Positions 9,249 to 18,274 of a DNA stretch of 64,000 bases are shown here, in pieces. This DNA comes from Klenkia marina (lineage in GTDB: Bacteria > Actinomycetota > Actinomycetes > Mycobacteriales > Geodermatophilaceae). Numbering within the stretch: position 1 is the first letter of the stretch; every line of letters begins with the position of its first letter. The position numbers and the translations under genes were made by a program. Location of the stretch: positions 248,001-312,000 of the forward strand of contig NZ_FMUH01000005.1 in NCBI RefSeq assembly GCF_900101025.1, read 5' to 3'. The notes below the pieces were generated by a model. The model saw nothing but the letters and a program-made list of their open reading frames with translations, searched no databases and was not told the DNA's origin.

Positions 9249-10400
9249 ATGACCGAACCCACCGGCCCGCTGGCCGGCCTGCTCGTCGCGGACTTCTCCC
9301 GCGTGCTGGCCGGCCCGTACTCGACGATGCTGCTCGCCGACCTGGGGGCCGAGGTGGTCAAGGTCGAGGGCCCGGCCGGCGACGACACCCGGCACTGGTC
9401 GCCGCCAGTGCGGGACGGCGTCAGCACGTACTACCTGGGCATCAACCGCAACAAGCGCTCGGTGGCGCTGGACCTGAAGGACGACGCCGACCGGGCCACC
9501 GCGCAGGAGCTCGCCCGGCGGGCCGACGTCCTGGTGGAGAACTTCAAGCCCGGCGGGCTGGCCCGCTTCGGCCTGGACTACGAGACGGTCGCCGCGACCA
9601 ACCCGGCCGTCGTCTACGCCTCGATCAGCGGCTTCGGCAGCCAGGAGGGCGGCTCGCACCTGCCCGGCTACGACCTCATCGTGCAGGCCATCTCCGGGCT
9701 GATGAGCCTCACCGGCTCCCCCGACGGCGAGCCCTTCCGCGCCGGCATCTCGGTCTTCGACGTCGTCGCCGGGCTGCACGCCACGATCGGTGTGCTGTCC
9801 GCGCTCAACGCCCGGCACGAGACGGGCAGGGGCCAGCACGTCGAGGTCAGCCTGATGGCCTCCGCGTTGTCCGGGATGGTCAACCAGAGCTCGGCGGCCG
9901 TCGCCGGCGGGGTCGTGCCGTTCCGGATGGGCAACAGCCACCCGTCGCTGTTCCCCTACGAGCCGCTGGAGTGCGCCGACGGCGAGCTGATCATCACCGC
10001 CGGCAACAACGGGCAGTTCCGCAAGCTGGTCGAGGTGCTCGGGGTCCCCGAGCTGGCCGACGACCCCCGCTTCGCCCGCAACGAGGACCGCACGGCCAAC
10101 CGCGACGAGCTGCGGCCGCTGCTGGTCGAGCGGCTGCGCACCCGCGGCAAGCAGGAGTGGTTCGAGGCGATCTTCGCCGTGGGCGTGCCGTGCGGGCCGA
10201 TCAACACCGTCGACGGCGGCGTGGCCTTCGCCGAGCAGGTCGGGCTGGACCCCGTCGTCCGGGTGGGCGGGGGCGATCGAGCGATCCCCTCGATCCGCAA
10301 CCCGATCACCTTCTCGGCGACCCCGCCGTCCTACCGCCTGCCCCCGCCGGGCCTCGACGAGCACGGCGACGAGATCCGGAAGTGGTTGAGCGAGCGATGA
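9249..10400 (+). CDS. CaiB/BaiF family CoA-transferase (class III)
   Basis: This 383-residue enzyme would move CoA from a donor thioester to a carboxylic acid. The N-terminal GLLVADFSRVLAGPYSTMLLADLGAEVVKVE signature region and the catalytic Asp142 in LPGYDLIVQA are intact, as is the GINRNKRS segment. The ATG at 9249 lies 25 bases after an operator palindrome. Its stop overlaps the next start as ATGA, so it is coupled to the citryl-CoA-lyase-like gene. With the ring-cleavage dioxygenase downstream, it may activate a ring-fission acid for C-C cleavage; that role is inference. Confidence 0.92.
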   Translation: MTEPTGPLAGLLVADFSRVLAGPYSTMLLADLGAEVVKVEGPAGDDTRHWSPPVRDGVSTYYLGINRNKRSVALDLKDDADRATAQELARRADVLVENFKPGGLARFGLDYETVAATNPAVVYASISGFGSQEGGSHLPGYDLIVQAISGLMSLTGSPDGEPFRAGISVFDVVAGLHATIGVLSALNARHETGRGQHVEVSLMASALSGMVNQSSAAVAGGVVPFRMGNSHPSLFPYEPLECADGELIITAGNNGQFRKLVEVLGVPELADDPRFARNEDRTANRDELRPLLVERLRTRGKQEWFEAIFAVGVPCGPINTVDGGVAFAEQVGLDPVVRVGGGDRAIPSIRNPITFSATPPSYRLPPPGLDEHGDEIRKWLSER

Positions 10401-11191
10401 CCGGACCACGCACCTACGAGACCGCGCTGGGCGCCTCCTCCCGCGAGACCATCACGCTGCTGGGCACCGACCTGGCCCGCGACGTGATGGGCACCGTCGG
10501 GTTCGGCGAGCTGGCCTTCTGGCTGGCCACCCAGCGCCGTCCCACCCCGGGTCAGGTGCGGGTGTTCGAGGCGGTGCTGGCCGCGCTCGCCGACCACGGC
10601 TTCACCCCCACCGCGATCGTCACCCGGCTGACCTACCTGTCGGCGCCGGACTCGGTGCAGGGCGCGCTGGCCGCCGGCCTGCTCGGCGGCGGCTCCCGCT
10701 TCCTGGGGGTCACCGAGGACTGCGGCCGCTTCCTCGACGACGTCCTGGTCGCGCAGGACCGGCTCCCCACCGACGACGCCGGCTGGGACGCCCTCGCCCT
10801 GACCGTGGTGCAGCGCGAGCGGGAGGCCAGGCGGTTCGTGCCGGGGCTGGGTCACCACGTGCACAAGGACGGCGACCCCCGCACCGCACGGCTGATGGAG
10901 ATCGCCGCCGAGGAGGGCCAGCTCGGCCCGCACCTGGCCCTGTTCGCCGCGATCGGGCGGGTGCACCCGCAGGTGCTGGGCAAGACGCTGCCGCTCAACG
11001 GCGCCGGCGTCTGCGGGGCGGCGCTGGCCGACCTCGGGCTGCCGCTGCCGCTGCTGCGCGGGTTCGCCCTGCTCGCCCGCACCGCCGGGCTGATCGGTCA
11101 GCTGGCCGAGGAGCTGCGGCACCCCGTCGCCAACGACATCTTCCTGTCCGTCGACCTGAACAACCGCTCGGTCGCCCCCGACCCGAGCTGA
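10397..11191 (+). CDS. Citryl-CoA lyase-like protein (citrate synthase C-terminal fold)
   Basis: This 264-residue protein corresponds to the acyl-CoA-binding and cleavage half of citrate synthase and ATP-citrate lyase. The conserved GLGHHVHKDGDPR (around residue 153) matches the citrate synthase GFGHRVYKNGDPR block with its catalytic His. The segment that normally carries the catalytic Asp (NVDxxxG) reads NGAGVCG here, so that Asp is missing. It is translationally coupled to the CoA-transferase gene. It is probably a C-C lyase acting on a CoA thioester made by its neighbour, but the altered active site means chemistry and substrate are uncertain. Confidence 0.8.
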   Translation: MTGPRTYETALGASSRETITLLGTDLARDVMGTVGFGELAFWLATQRRPTPGQVRVFEAVLAALADHGFTPTAIVTRLTYLSAPDSVQGALAAGLLGGGSRFLGVTEDCGRFLDDVLVAQDRLPTDDAGWDALALTVVQREREARRFVPGLGHHVHKDGDPRTARLMEIAAEEGQLGPHLALFAAIGRVHPQVLGKTLPLNGAGVCGAALADLGLPLPLLRGFALLARTAGLIGQLAEELRHPVANDIFLSVDLNNRSVAPDPS

Positions 11192-11222
11192 CCCCCTCAT
11201 CCCTGGAACCGAGGAGACCGCA

Positions 11223-12083
11223 GTGCAGCTCGTCACCGAGGACAACATCACCGATCTCGCGGCCGCCCGGTGGGCCACCGCGCACGACCCCCGCACCGGT
11301 GAGCTGATGAGCGCGCTGGTGCGGCACCTGCACGCCTTCGCCCGCGAGGTGCAGCTGACCGAGGCCGAGTGGATGGCCGCGATCCAGTGGCTGACCCGCA
11401 CCGGGCAGATCAGCAACGACAAGCGCGAGGAGTTCATCCTCACCTCCGACGTGCTGGGGCTGTCGATGCTCGTCGTCCAGATGAACCAGCGGCTGGACCC
11501 CCGGGCGACCCCGGCCACTGTGCTCGGGCCCTTCCACATCGACGGCTCCCCGGTGCGGGAGTACGCCGAGGACATGTCCGAGGGCGTGCGCGGCACCCCG
11601 CTGCTCCTGCACGGCACGGTGCGCGACCTCGACGGCGCCGCCATCGGCGGGGCGGTGCTCGACGTCTGGCAGGCCGACGACGACGGGCTGTACGAGAGCC
11701 AGCACGCCGAGGTCGACGAGGCCCGGCTGCGCGCCAAGTACACCGCTCGCGAGGACGGCTCCTTCGCCATCCGCACCGTGGCCCCGCTCGGCTACACCAT
11801 CCCGATGGACGGCCCGGTCGGCGAGCTGATCTCGCGCACCGACATCTCGGAGTTCCGGCCGGCGCACTTCCACGTGCTGCTCAACGTGCCCGGGTACCGG
11901 CCGCTGATCACCCACCTGTTCCAGGAGGGGGCCGACTACCTGGACAGCGACGTGGTCTTCGGGGTCAAGGAGCAGCTGGTGGTGCGGTACGAACCGCGCG
12001 AGGGCGGCACGATGCCCGACGGCACCCCGGTCGAGGGGCCCTGGTTCGAGGCCACCTACGACTTCGTCCTCCAGCCCGCCTGA
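11223..12083 (+). CDS. Intradiol ring-cleavage dioxygenase (catechol/hydroxyquinol 1,2-dioxygenase type)
   Basis: This 286-residue cytosolic non-haem Fe(III) enzyme splits a catechol-type ring between the two hydroxyls. All four iron ligands are visible: Tyr157 (DGLYESQ), Tyr191 (PLGYTIP), and His215 and His217 (RPAHFHVL). An N-terminal helical dimerisation domain (1-100) with GPFHIDGSP at 102-110 places it with the catechol/hydroxyquinol 1,2-dioxygenases. Length (about 280-300) favours the hydroxyquinol or chlorocatechol branch. A GAGGAG site precedes the start, 31 bp after the lyase-like gene, so it belongs to the same operon. It converges with a secreted relative across a gap of 3 bases. 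Confidence 0.9.
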   Translation: MQLVTEDNITDLAAARWATAHDPRTGELMSALVRHLHAFAREVQLTEAEWMAAIQWLTRTGQISNDKREEFILTSDVLGLSMLVVQMNQRLDPRATPATVLGPFHIDGSPVREYAEDMSEGVRGTPLLLHGTVRDLDGAAIGGAVLDVWQADDDGLYESQHAEVDEARLRAKYTAREDGSFAIRTVAPLGYTIPMDGPVGELISRTDISEFRPAHFHVLLNVPGYRPLITHLFQEGADYLDSDVVFGVKEQLVVRYEPREGGTMPDGTPVEGPWFEATYDFVLQPA

Positions 12084-12086
12084 CGC

Positions 12087-12989
12087 TCAGCGCCCCGGCG
12101 GCTGGCCACCGCCGCCGGGGCCGCCCCCTCCGCCCACCGAGCCGCCGCCGGCCGCGGTGGACGTGTCGACGGCGACGCCCATCGTCACCGTGAAGCCGTC
12201 CTCGACCGACCCGGTGACGGTCGGGGTCTCCAGCTCCCAGCCGTCGGAGAAGACGCCGTCGGTGGCCAGGCTGACCCGGGACAGGTTGGCCACCGACGCC
12301 TCGTAGCCGTCGGTGGCGTAGACGGTCTCGCAGGCGTCCTGCGGCATCGCGATCTGCGACGTGGCGACCGCGTTGGCCGAGTCGGTGATCGAGTCCACGT
12401 CGGGGTAGACCTCGAAGTGGACGTGCGGCCACCGGCCGTCGTAGCAGGCCGGCCAGATGCTGGTGAAGGTCACCACCCCGTCGGCATCGGCGACCTGCAC
12501 GCCGCGCAGGAAGTTCTGGTCGGTGACGCCGTCGGAGTACAGCGAGTAGCCGCCCTCCCGGGTGGCGTGCCACACGTAGACCGCCGCGCCCTCGTACGGC
12601 GCCCCCTCCACCAGGTCCTGCACCGTGAGCCGCAGGGTCATCGGGACGCCCTCGGCGGTGCCGGACAGCTCGCCGAAGCTGGTGGTGATGTCCGAGCGGA
12701 CGATGCCGCTCTGCGACAGCACGTCCGGGCCGTTGGAGCCGTCGCCCGGGTAGGGGCCAGCGGTCTCCTCGGGTATCTCCCCCGCCGAGGTGGTCGACGT
12801 CGTCGCAGCCGTCGCGCTGGTCGTCGTGCTGCTCCCGCAGGCCGCGAGCCCGAGGGTCGCCGCGCCGATGCCGAGGAACCCCAGGACGCGGCGGCGGGAC
12901 AGCAGGGTGTCCAGGTCGAACCGGAGGCCCTGGTCGACCACCTCCTCGTCGGGGCGGGGCAGCGGGCGGCCTTCGTAGCTCGTCGTCAT
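12087..12989 (-). CDS. Secreted intradiol dioxygenase-like lipoprotein
   Basis: This 300-residue exported protein has the intradiol dioxygenase beta-sandwich. A twin-arginine-like signal SRRRVLGFLG (31-40) leads to the lipobox LGLAAC with Cys51. A Thr/Ser/Ala-rich tether then precedes the catalytic domain. Candidate iron ligands are Tyr in YSLYSD and the two His of WPHVHFEVYP, and the CYDGRWP Tyr may contribute. The C-terminus is a Gly/Pro-rich tail. Extracellular intradiol dioxygenases of this type occur in actinobacteria and have been linked to lignin-derived catechols. The single-gene unit converges with the cytosolic enzyme, suggesting external and internal processing of related aromatics. 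The start used is ATG 12989. Confidence 0.85.
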   Translation of the reverse strand: MTTSYEGRPLPRPDEEVVDQGLRFDLDTLLSRRRVLGFLGIGAATLGLAACGSSTTTSATAATTSTTSAGEIPEETAGPYPGDGSNGPDVLSQSGIVRSDITTSFGELSGTAEGVPMTLRLTVQDLVEGAPYEGAAVYVWHATREGGYSLYSDGVTDQNFLRGVQVADADGVVTFTSIWPACYDGRWPHVHFEVYPDVDSITDSANAVATSQIAMPQDACETVYATDGYEASVANLSRVSLATDGVFSDGWELETPTVTGSVEDGFTVTMGVAVDTSTAAGGGSVGGGGGPGGGGQPPGR

Positions 12990-13180
12990 GCCCCCACCGT
13001 CGTGGCCCCGCCCAGGCCGCCGGGCAGCGAGGGCTGAGGGTCGCCTGTGCGCTCGCGCCGCGCACCGGACGCCTGGTCCGCGTCCGCTCCCGGTCCGCCG
13101 ACGGGGCCGGGACCCCGCAGTCGAGCGCAGGGTGCCCGGGGGCGCCGGACGGTGTCGGACCCGCACGCGAGACTGCACGC

Positions 13181-14794
13181 GTGGTGTCGACGGTCGTGCT
13201 GCAACGGGTGGGCGACGGTGTCCGCGCGCACCTCGACGACGGCACCGCGCACGACCTGGCCCGCGCCGAGCTGCCCGCCTGGGTCGCCGCGCACGAGGCC
13301 GACCGCCCCCGCTGGGTCTGGGACGAGGCCACCCGCTGGTACCCCGCGCTCCTCGCCGCGGGCGTGCGGGTCGAGCGGTGCACCGACCTGCGGCTGACCC
13401 ACGCCGTCCTGCGCCGGTCCCCGCACGTCGACCAGCAGCTGCTCGCCGGGCCGGGGACCGACGGCTGGGACGCCCTGGCCCCGGTGGTGGCCGAGGAGGC
13501 CACCCTCTTCGACCTCGCCGACCCCGCCGACGAGCTCGACCCGGTCGCCGAGCACGCCGCCCAGCAGCGGGCCCTGGCCGCGTCCCCGCAGCGCGGCCGG
13601 CTCGGGCTGCTGCTGGCCGCCGAGTCCGCGGCCGCGCTGGTCGCCGCCGAGATGCAGCACGCCGGCATGCCGTGGCGGGCCGACGTCCACGACCGGCTGC
13701 TCACCGAGCTCGTCGGTCCCCGCCCGCCCGCCGGGCAGCGACCTGCGGGCCTGGAGGCCATGCTGCCGGGCATCCGGGCCGCGTTCGGCCAGCCCGCGCT
13801 GAACCCCGACTCGCAGGTCGAGCTGCTGGCCGGCCTGCGGGCCGGCGGGCTCGACGTCGACGACACCCGCTCGTGGACCCTGCGCGAGATCGACCACCCC
13901 GGCATCGAGCCGCTGCTGCGCTACAAGAAGCTGCTGAGGCTGGTGCAGGCCAACGGCTGGGCGTGGCTGGACACCTGGGTGCGCGACGGGCGGTTCCGCC
14001 CGGTGCTGCTGCCCGGCGGGGTGGTCACCGGCCGCTGGGCCGCGCAGGGCGGCGGCGCGCTCAGCGCGCCGGCCCAGCTGCGCGGGGCGGCGGTGGCCGA
14101 CGAGGGCTGGCGGTTCGTCGTCGCCGACGTCGCCCAGCTCGAGCCCCGCGTGCTGGCCGGCATGAGCGGGGACACCGCGATGGCCGAGGCGGCCCGTGCG
14201 CGCGACCTGTACCAGGGCGTGGTCGACGCCGGCGTGGTCGCCACCCGCGCGCAGGCCAAGGTCGGCCTCATCGGCGCGCTGTACGGCGGCACCCGCGGCG
14301 AGAGCGGGCTGGTGCTCCCCCGGTTGGCCCGCCGCTACCCCGCCGCGCTCGGCCTGGTCGAGCAGGCGGCGCGGGCCGGCGAGCGCGGTGAGGTCGTCAC
14401 GACAAGGCTGGGCCGCGGATCACCCCGACCGGGCCCGTTCGGCGGCGGCGACGACCCTGCGTCCGGGCGCGCCGCCGACGCCCGGCGCCGCTCGTGGGGC
14501 CGGTTCACCCGCAACTTCGTCGTGCAGGGCACCGGCGCCGAGTGGGCGTCGTGCTGGCTGGCCGACCTGCGCAACCGGCTCTGGCGCCTGGGCGACGGTC
14601 GGCTGACCGATCGGCCGCACCTGGTGTTCTTCCTGCACGACGAGGTGGTGGTGCACACCCCCGCCGGCCTCGCCGACGAGGTCACCGCCGCCGTCCGGGC
14701 CGCCGCCGCCGAGGCCGGCCGGCTGCTGTTCGGCGACTTCCCCGTCGACTTCCCGCTCGACGTCGCGGTGGTCGGCTCCTGGGCCGAGGCCTGA
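13181..14794 (+). CDS. Bifunctional 3'-5' exonuclease/DNA polymerase (family A, actinobacterial)
   Basis: This 537-residue protein is a short PolA relative found in actinobacteria. The N-terminal 190 residues are a degenerate exonuclease-like domain. Polymerase motif A is VVADVAQLEPRVLA, motif B is RAQAKVGLIGALYGG and motif C is FFLHDEVVVH, so the two catalytic acidic residues are kept. The 5'-nuclease domain of full-length Pol I is absent. It probably acts in repair or gap filling rather than replication. It starts at GTG 13181 (GTG GTG TCG). The DUF1349 gene follows 10 bases downstream. The exonuclease catalytic acids are not obvious, so that activity is doubtful. Confidence 0.88.
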   Translation: MVSTVVLQRVGDGVRAHLDDGTAHDLARAELPAWVAAHEADRPRWVWDEATRWYPALLAAGVRVERCTDLRLTHAVLRRSPHVDQQLLAGPGTDGWDALAPVVAEEATLFDLADPADELDPVAEHAAQQRALAASPQRGRLGLLLAAESAAALVAAEMQHAGMPWRADVHDRLLTELVGPRPPAGQRPAGLEAMLPGIRAAFGQPALNPDSQVELLAGLRAGGLDVDDTRSWTLREIDHPGIEPLLRYKKLLRLVQANGWAWLDTWVRDGRFRPVLLPGGVVTGRWAAQGGGALSAPAQLRGAAVADEGWRFVVADVAQLEPRVLAGMSGDTAMAEAARARDLYQGVVDAGVVATRAQAKVGLIGALYGGTRGESGLVLPRLARRYPAALGLVEQAARAGERGEVVTTRLGRGSPRPGPFGGGDDPASGRAADARRRSWGRFTRNFVVQGTGAEWASCWLADLRNRLWRLGDGRLTDRPHLVFFLHDEVVVHTPAGLADEVTAAVRAAAAEAGRLLFGDFPVDFPLDVAVVGSWAEA

Positions 14795-14804
14795 GGATGG
14801 TCCG

Positions 14805-15386
14805 GTGATCGACCCCGACCTCCTCGCCGCCGCGACCTGGACCACCGAGCCCGCCGCCGTCCGCCGCACCGACGAGGGCCTCGAGGTGAGCGCGGTGCGC
14901 GGCAGCGACGCCTGGCGGGTGACCTCCTACGGCTTCGTGCACGACGACGCGCACGGGCTGCTGGCCCCCTTCGGCGCGCGCGACGCGGTCGAGGTGCGCT
15001 TCCGGTTGGACTACGACCAGCAGTTCGACCAGGCCGGGGTGCTGCTGCGCGCCTCCCCGCAGACGTGGGTGAAGGCCGGCGTGGAGGTGTCCGACGGCGT
15101 GCCGCAGGTCGGCGCCGTCGTCACGGCCGGGCGGTCGGACTGGTCGGTCGCGCCCGTGCCCGACTGGCACGGACGCGAGGTCACCGTGCGCGCCAGCCGC
15201 GAGGGCGACGCGGTCACCGTGCGCGCCCGGGTCGACGACGAGCCCTTCCGGCTGGTCCGGGTCGCCCCGGTCGACCCGGACCTCGAGCTGCGCGCCGGGC
15301 CCTACTGCTGCGCCCCGACCCGCGACGGCCTGGTCGTCACCGTCACCGGCTGGCGGCGCACCGCGCCCGACGCCGCCCTGCACTGA
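14805..15386 (+). CDS. DUF1349 domain-containing protein
   Basis: This 193-residue protein belongs to the DUF1349 (YeaO/'regulation of enolase 1') family with a concanavalin-like beta-sandwich. Typical pieces are FRLDYDQQFDQAGVLLR (around 68-84), WVKAGVEVSDG and the C-terminal GPYCCAPTRDGLVVTVTGW. Members may bind carbohydrate, and their biochemical role is not settled. It has no signal peptide. It lies 10 bp after the polymerase gene and converges on the isochorismatase gene. Confidence 0.85.
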   Translation: MIDPDLLAAATWTTEPAAVRRTDEGLEVSAVRGSDAWRVTSYGFVHDDAHGLLAPFGARDAVEVRFRLDYDQQFDQAGVLLRASPQTWVKAGVEVSDGVPQVGAVVTAGRSDWSVAPVPDWHGREVTVRASREGDAVTVRARVDDEPFRLVRVAPVDPDLELRAGPYCCAPTRDGLVVTVTGWRRTAPDAALH

Positions 15387-15393
15387 GCGGGGG

Positions 15394-16020
15394 TCAGCCC
15401 GCGCGGCCGCCGGTGGCCGAGACGACCAGGTTCGACCCGGGCAGGGCTGCGCCCTCGCCCACCGCGGCCACCCAGGCGTCGGTGTCGGCGACCGCGGCCC
15501 AGTTGGAGTGCAGCAGCGCCATGAGCGCGGTGTGCACCTCCCGCGCGGGCACCGACCCGGCCTCGTTGACCAGGTCGATCGAGCCGGTGGCGTCGGCGAG
15601 CACCTCGGCGCGCAGGCTGTGCACCTCGGACTCGGCCGCCGAGGCCAGCACGCAGTTGTTCGCCATGTAGCCGACCAGGGTGACCGTGTCGACGTCGTGC
15701 TCGCGGAGCCAGGCGAGCAGCTCGGTGCCGGCGAACACGGTGCCGAACTGCTTCTCGGTGCGGAACCACTCCGGGCGCAGCCGGCGCTCGACCTCGGGGT
15801 GCAGCTGCCACTCGGGGGTGGTCGGGTCGAAGACCGGCGCGCCGGGCCCGCTGGTGTGCTGCACCACCGCCACGGGCAGGTCCGCGGCGGCGGCCGCGTC
15901 GAGGGCGCGGCCGATCGCGCCGACGGACGCGGTGTGCGGCGGGTGCTGGATCTCCAGCGGGCCGGTCGTGTACTGCACCTGGACGTCGACGACGACCAGG
16001 GCACGGCGGGGTGCGGTCAC
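15394..16020 (-). CDS. Cysteine hydrolase, isochorismatase family
   Basis: This 208-residue hydrolase carries the family's Asp-Lys-Cys triad: Asp12 in VVVDVQ, Lys90 in FRTEKQFGTVF and Cys123 in GYMANNCVL. Relatives hydrolyse isochorismate, nicotinamide or N-carbamoyl compounds. The sequence resembles general amidase-type members, and no acyl-carrier domain is present. The start is GTG 16020. It diverges from a PucR-family regulator 43 bp away, which suggests control by that regulator and a role in nitrogen-compound breakdown (inference). Confidence 0.88.
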   Translation of the reverse strand: MTAPRRALVVVDVQVQYTTGPLEIQHPPHTASVGAIGRALDAAAAADLPVAVVQHTSGPGAPVFDPTTPEWQLHPEVERRLRPEWFRTEKQFGTVFAGTELLAWLREHDVDTVTLVGYMANNCVLASAAESEVHSLRAEVLADATGSIDLVNEAGSVPAREVHTALMALLHSNWAAVADTDAWVAAVGEGAALPGSNLVVSATGGRAG

Positions 16021-16063
16021 GGGGCAGCTCCTTGTCGGTGGACCCCCACCCTAGGATCCCCGG

Positions 16064-17275
16064 ATGCCCTCCGACCGGCTCCAGCAGCTGGTGGACTCCC
16101 TCGCCGAGCAGCTGCAGCGCTCGGTGGTGGTCGACGACCCCCAGGTGCGCATGCTGGCCACCAGCCGGCACTTCGGCGACGAGGACGACGTCCGGGTGCG
16201 GGCGGTGCTGCAGCGCGATGCCGGCAGCGCGGCGGTGGCGCACGTGCTGGGCAGCGGGGTGGCGTCGTGGCGGGCCGCGGGCTGGATCCCGGCAGCACCC
16301 GGCATCGGCATGCACCCGCGGTGGTGCCTGCCGGTGCGCTGGCACGGCGAGCTGCTCGGTCTGCTGATGGTGATCGACGCCCGCGGTGAGCTGGCGGCCG
16401 ACGACGTCGAGCTGATCGAGGCCGCGGGCACCCGGCTGGCCGCCGTCATGGAGGGCGAGCGGCACGCCGCCACCGCCGCGACGGCGGCCACCGCGGCCGC
16501 CGTCGGCGGGTTGCTGTCCGGGGTGCCCACCGAGCGGGAGCGGGCACTGGCCGACCTGGCCACCACCGGTGCCGCCCCGTCCGGCCGGCACGTGCGCGCC
16601 GTCGTCCTGCGCGCGACCGGGGTGGGCCCGGGCGACGTCGGGCAGGCCCGGGCCGCCGTCCGGCGGGGGCTCGACGTGCTGGCGTCGCGCCCCGGGGCGG
16701 CCGTGCTCGGCGCCGTCGACCCGGCGGACCCGACCACCGGCACCGGCCTCGTGGTCACCGCCGGCCCGCTGGACGACGCCGCCACGGCCGAGCTGGCCGG
16801 CCGCGCGGTGGCCGAGCTGACCGCGGTGGCCGCCGGCCGGTTCGGCGCCGTCGCCGGCACCGGGCCCGGCGTCCGCGGTCTGGCCGAGGCCTGGCGCTCG
16901 CACCGCCCGGCCGAACTGGCCACGAGGGCGGTCCCCCGCCTCGCACCGGGGCCGGTCGTCGACGGGTCGGCGCTCGGGGTCCACGCCGTGCTGCTGCGGG
17001 TGCCGGCCGAGCGGTGGGACGAGACCGCCCTGCCGCCCGAGCTGGTCGCGCTCCGGGCGGCCGACCCCGAGGGCCGGCTCACCGGCACCCTGGCCGCCTG
17101 GCTCGACGCCGGGGGGCGCGCACCGGTGGCTGCCGAGGCGCTGCACGTGCACCGCACCACGTTGCACTACCGGCTGGACCGCGTCCGCGAGCTGACCGGT
17201 GCCGACCTCGACGACGGTAAGACCCGGCTGCGGCTGCACCTGGGCCTCGCCGTGGCCCGCTTGCTCGACGGCTGA
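16064..17275 (+). CDS. PucR family transcriptional regulator (CdaR-like)
   Basis: This 403-residue regulator has an N-terminal GAF-like sensory segment (about 1-135, including WCLPVRWHGELLGLLMVIDA). A middle GGDEF-related CdaR region follows. The C-terminal helix-turn-helix is of PucR type: VAAEALHVHRTTLHYRLDRV near residue 362. A TAGGAT -10-like box (16052-16057) ends 6 bases before the ATG, so the mRNA may be leaderless. It faces away from the isochorismatase-type hydrolase, its probable target, and is followed by a strong hairpin terminator. Confidence 0.88.
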   Translation: MPSDRLQQLVDSLAEQLQRSVVVDDPQVRMLATSRHFGDEDDVRVRAVLQRDAGSAAVAHVLGSGVASWRAAGWIPAAPGIGMHPRWCLPVRWHGELLGLLMVIDARGELAADDVELIEAAGTRLAAVMEGERHAATAATAATAAAVGGLLSGVPTERERALADLATTGAAPSGRHVRAVVLRATGVGPGDVGQARAAVRRGLDVLASRPGAAVLGAVDPADPTTGTGLVVTAGPLDDAATAELAGRAVAELTAVAAGRFGAVAGTGPGVRGLAEAWRSHRPAELATRAVPRLAPGPVVDGSALGVHAVLLRVPAERWDETALPPELVALRAADPEGRLTGTLAAWLDAGGRAPVAAEALHVHRTTLHYRLDRVRELTGADLDDGKTRLRLHLGLAVARLLDG

Positions 17276-17280
17276 CCGGC

Positions 17281-17312
17281 CGCCCGGTTGCTCGCGGGCG
17301 AGCAACCGGGCG
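17281..17312 (+). terminator. Hairpin terminator after the PucR gene
   Basis: Perfect 14-bp inverted repeat (17281-17294 and 17299-17312, loop CGGG), 5 bases after the stop of the PucR gene. No T-run follows, as is usual in this GC range. Confidence 0.75.
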
Positions 17313-17404
17313 CCGCGACCTGCTCTCCCCGGAGGTGGTGCCGTGGGTCACACCCCGCCGATGATCACCTGCGTGGGTCGACGGCGACCCGGCAGGAGGG
17401 CCCG

Positions 17405-18274
17405 ATGAGCACGTTCACCACCAGCGACGGCGTCGACCTCGACGTCCGCGACACCGGACCCACCGCGAGCGGCCGCACCCTGGTGCTCGTGCACGGCTGG
17501 TCGCAGTCCCGTGCCACCTGGGACCGGGTGGTCCCCTCGCTGGCCGAGCACCACCGTGTCGTCAGCTACGACCAGCGCGGCCACGGGCTGTCGGCCAAGC
17601 CCGACCACGGGGCACGGATCGCGCGGCTGGCCACCGACCTGCACGAGCTCACCGGGCACCTCGGGCTCTCCTCCTACGACCTGGTGGGCCACTCGATGGG
17701 CGCCTCGGTCGGGTGGAGCCTGGTCGACAACCACGGCACCGGGTCGCTGGACTCGTTCGTGGTCCTCGACCAGCCCAGCGCGTGCGTGGTGCTCCCCTGG
17801 ATGACCCCGGAGCAGGGCGCCGAAGCCGGCGCGATCCTCGACTTCCCGACCACCGAGGGGTTCGTGGGTGCGGTCGGTGCCCCCGACGCCCGCGAGGCAC
17901 GGCACGCCTTCCTCGCGTCGATGCTGTCGGACGCCGTCCCCGCCGACGACCTCGCGCACCTGTTCGCGGAGAACCTGCAGATGCCCGGCGGGTGGGGGGC
18001 GCGGCTGCTGCTGGACCACGCGATGCAGGACTGGCGCGACGTGCTGCCGCGCATCGACGTCCCGGTGCTCGTCGTGGGCGGCGAGGTCAGCCACGTGTCG
18101 CCGGACTCCCAGCGGTGGACCGCCGCGCACGTCCCGGGCGCGCAGCTGCGCGTCTTCACCGCCGAGGAGGGCGGGTCGCACTTCCCGTTCTTCGAGGGAC
18201 CCGAGCACTTCGCGACGGCGCTGCTCGCGTTCCTCGCGGACACCCCGGGCCCGCGGGCCGGCCAGGGTGGCTGA
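17405..18274 (+). CDS. Alpha/beta hydrolase
   Basis: This 289-residue alpha/beta-hydrolase fold protein has nucleophile Ser97 in GHSMGAS, the oxyanion-hole motif HGW (30-32) and the catalytic His in GGSHFPF near the end. The YDQRGHGLS segment is typical of non-haem chloroperoxidase/esterase-like hydrolases. It starts at the ATG at 17405, preceded by GGAGGG. The SDR gene starts inside its last codons (GTG 18267), so the pair is translationally coupled and probably acts on one substrate, for example an ester or lactone followed by alcohol oxidation (inference). Confidence 0.88.
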   Translation: MSTFTTSDGVDLDVRDTGPTASGRTLVLVHGWSQSRATWDRVVPSLAEHHRVVSYDQRGHGLSAKPDHGARIARLATDLHELTGHLGLSSYDLVGHSMGASVGWSLVDNHGTGSLDSFVVLDQPSACVVLPWMTPEQGAEAGAILDFPTTEGFVGAVGAPDAREARHAFLASMLSDAVPADDLAHLFAENLQMPGGWGARLLLDHAMQDWRDVLPRIDVPVLVVGGEVSHVSPDSQRWTAAHVPGAQLRVFTAEEGGSHFPFFEGPEHFATALLAFLADTPGPRAGQGG

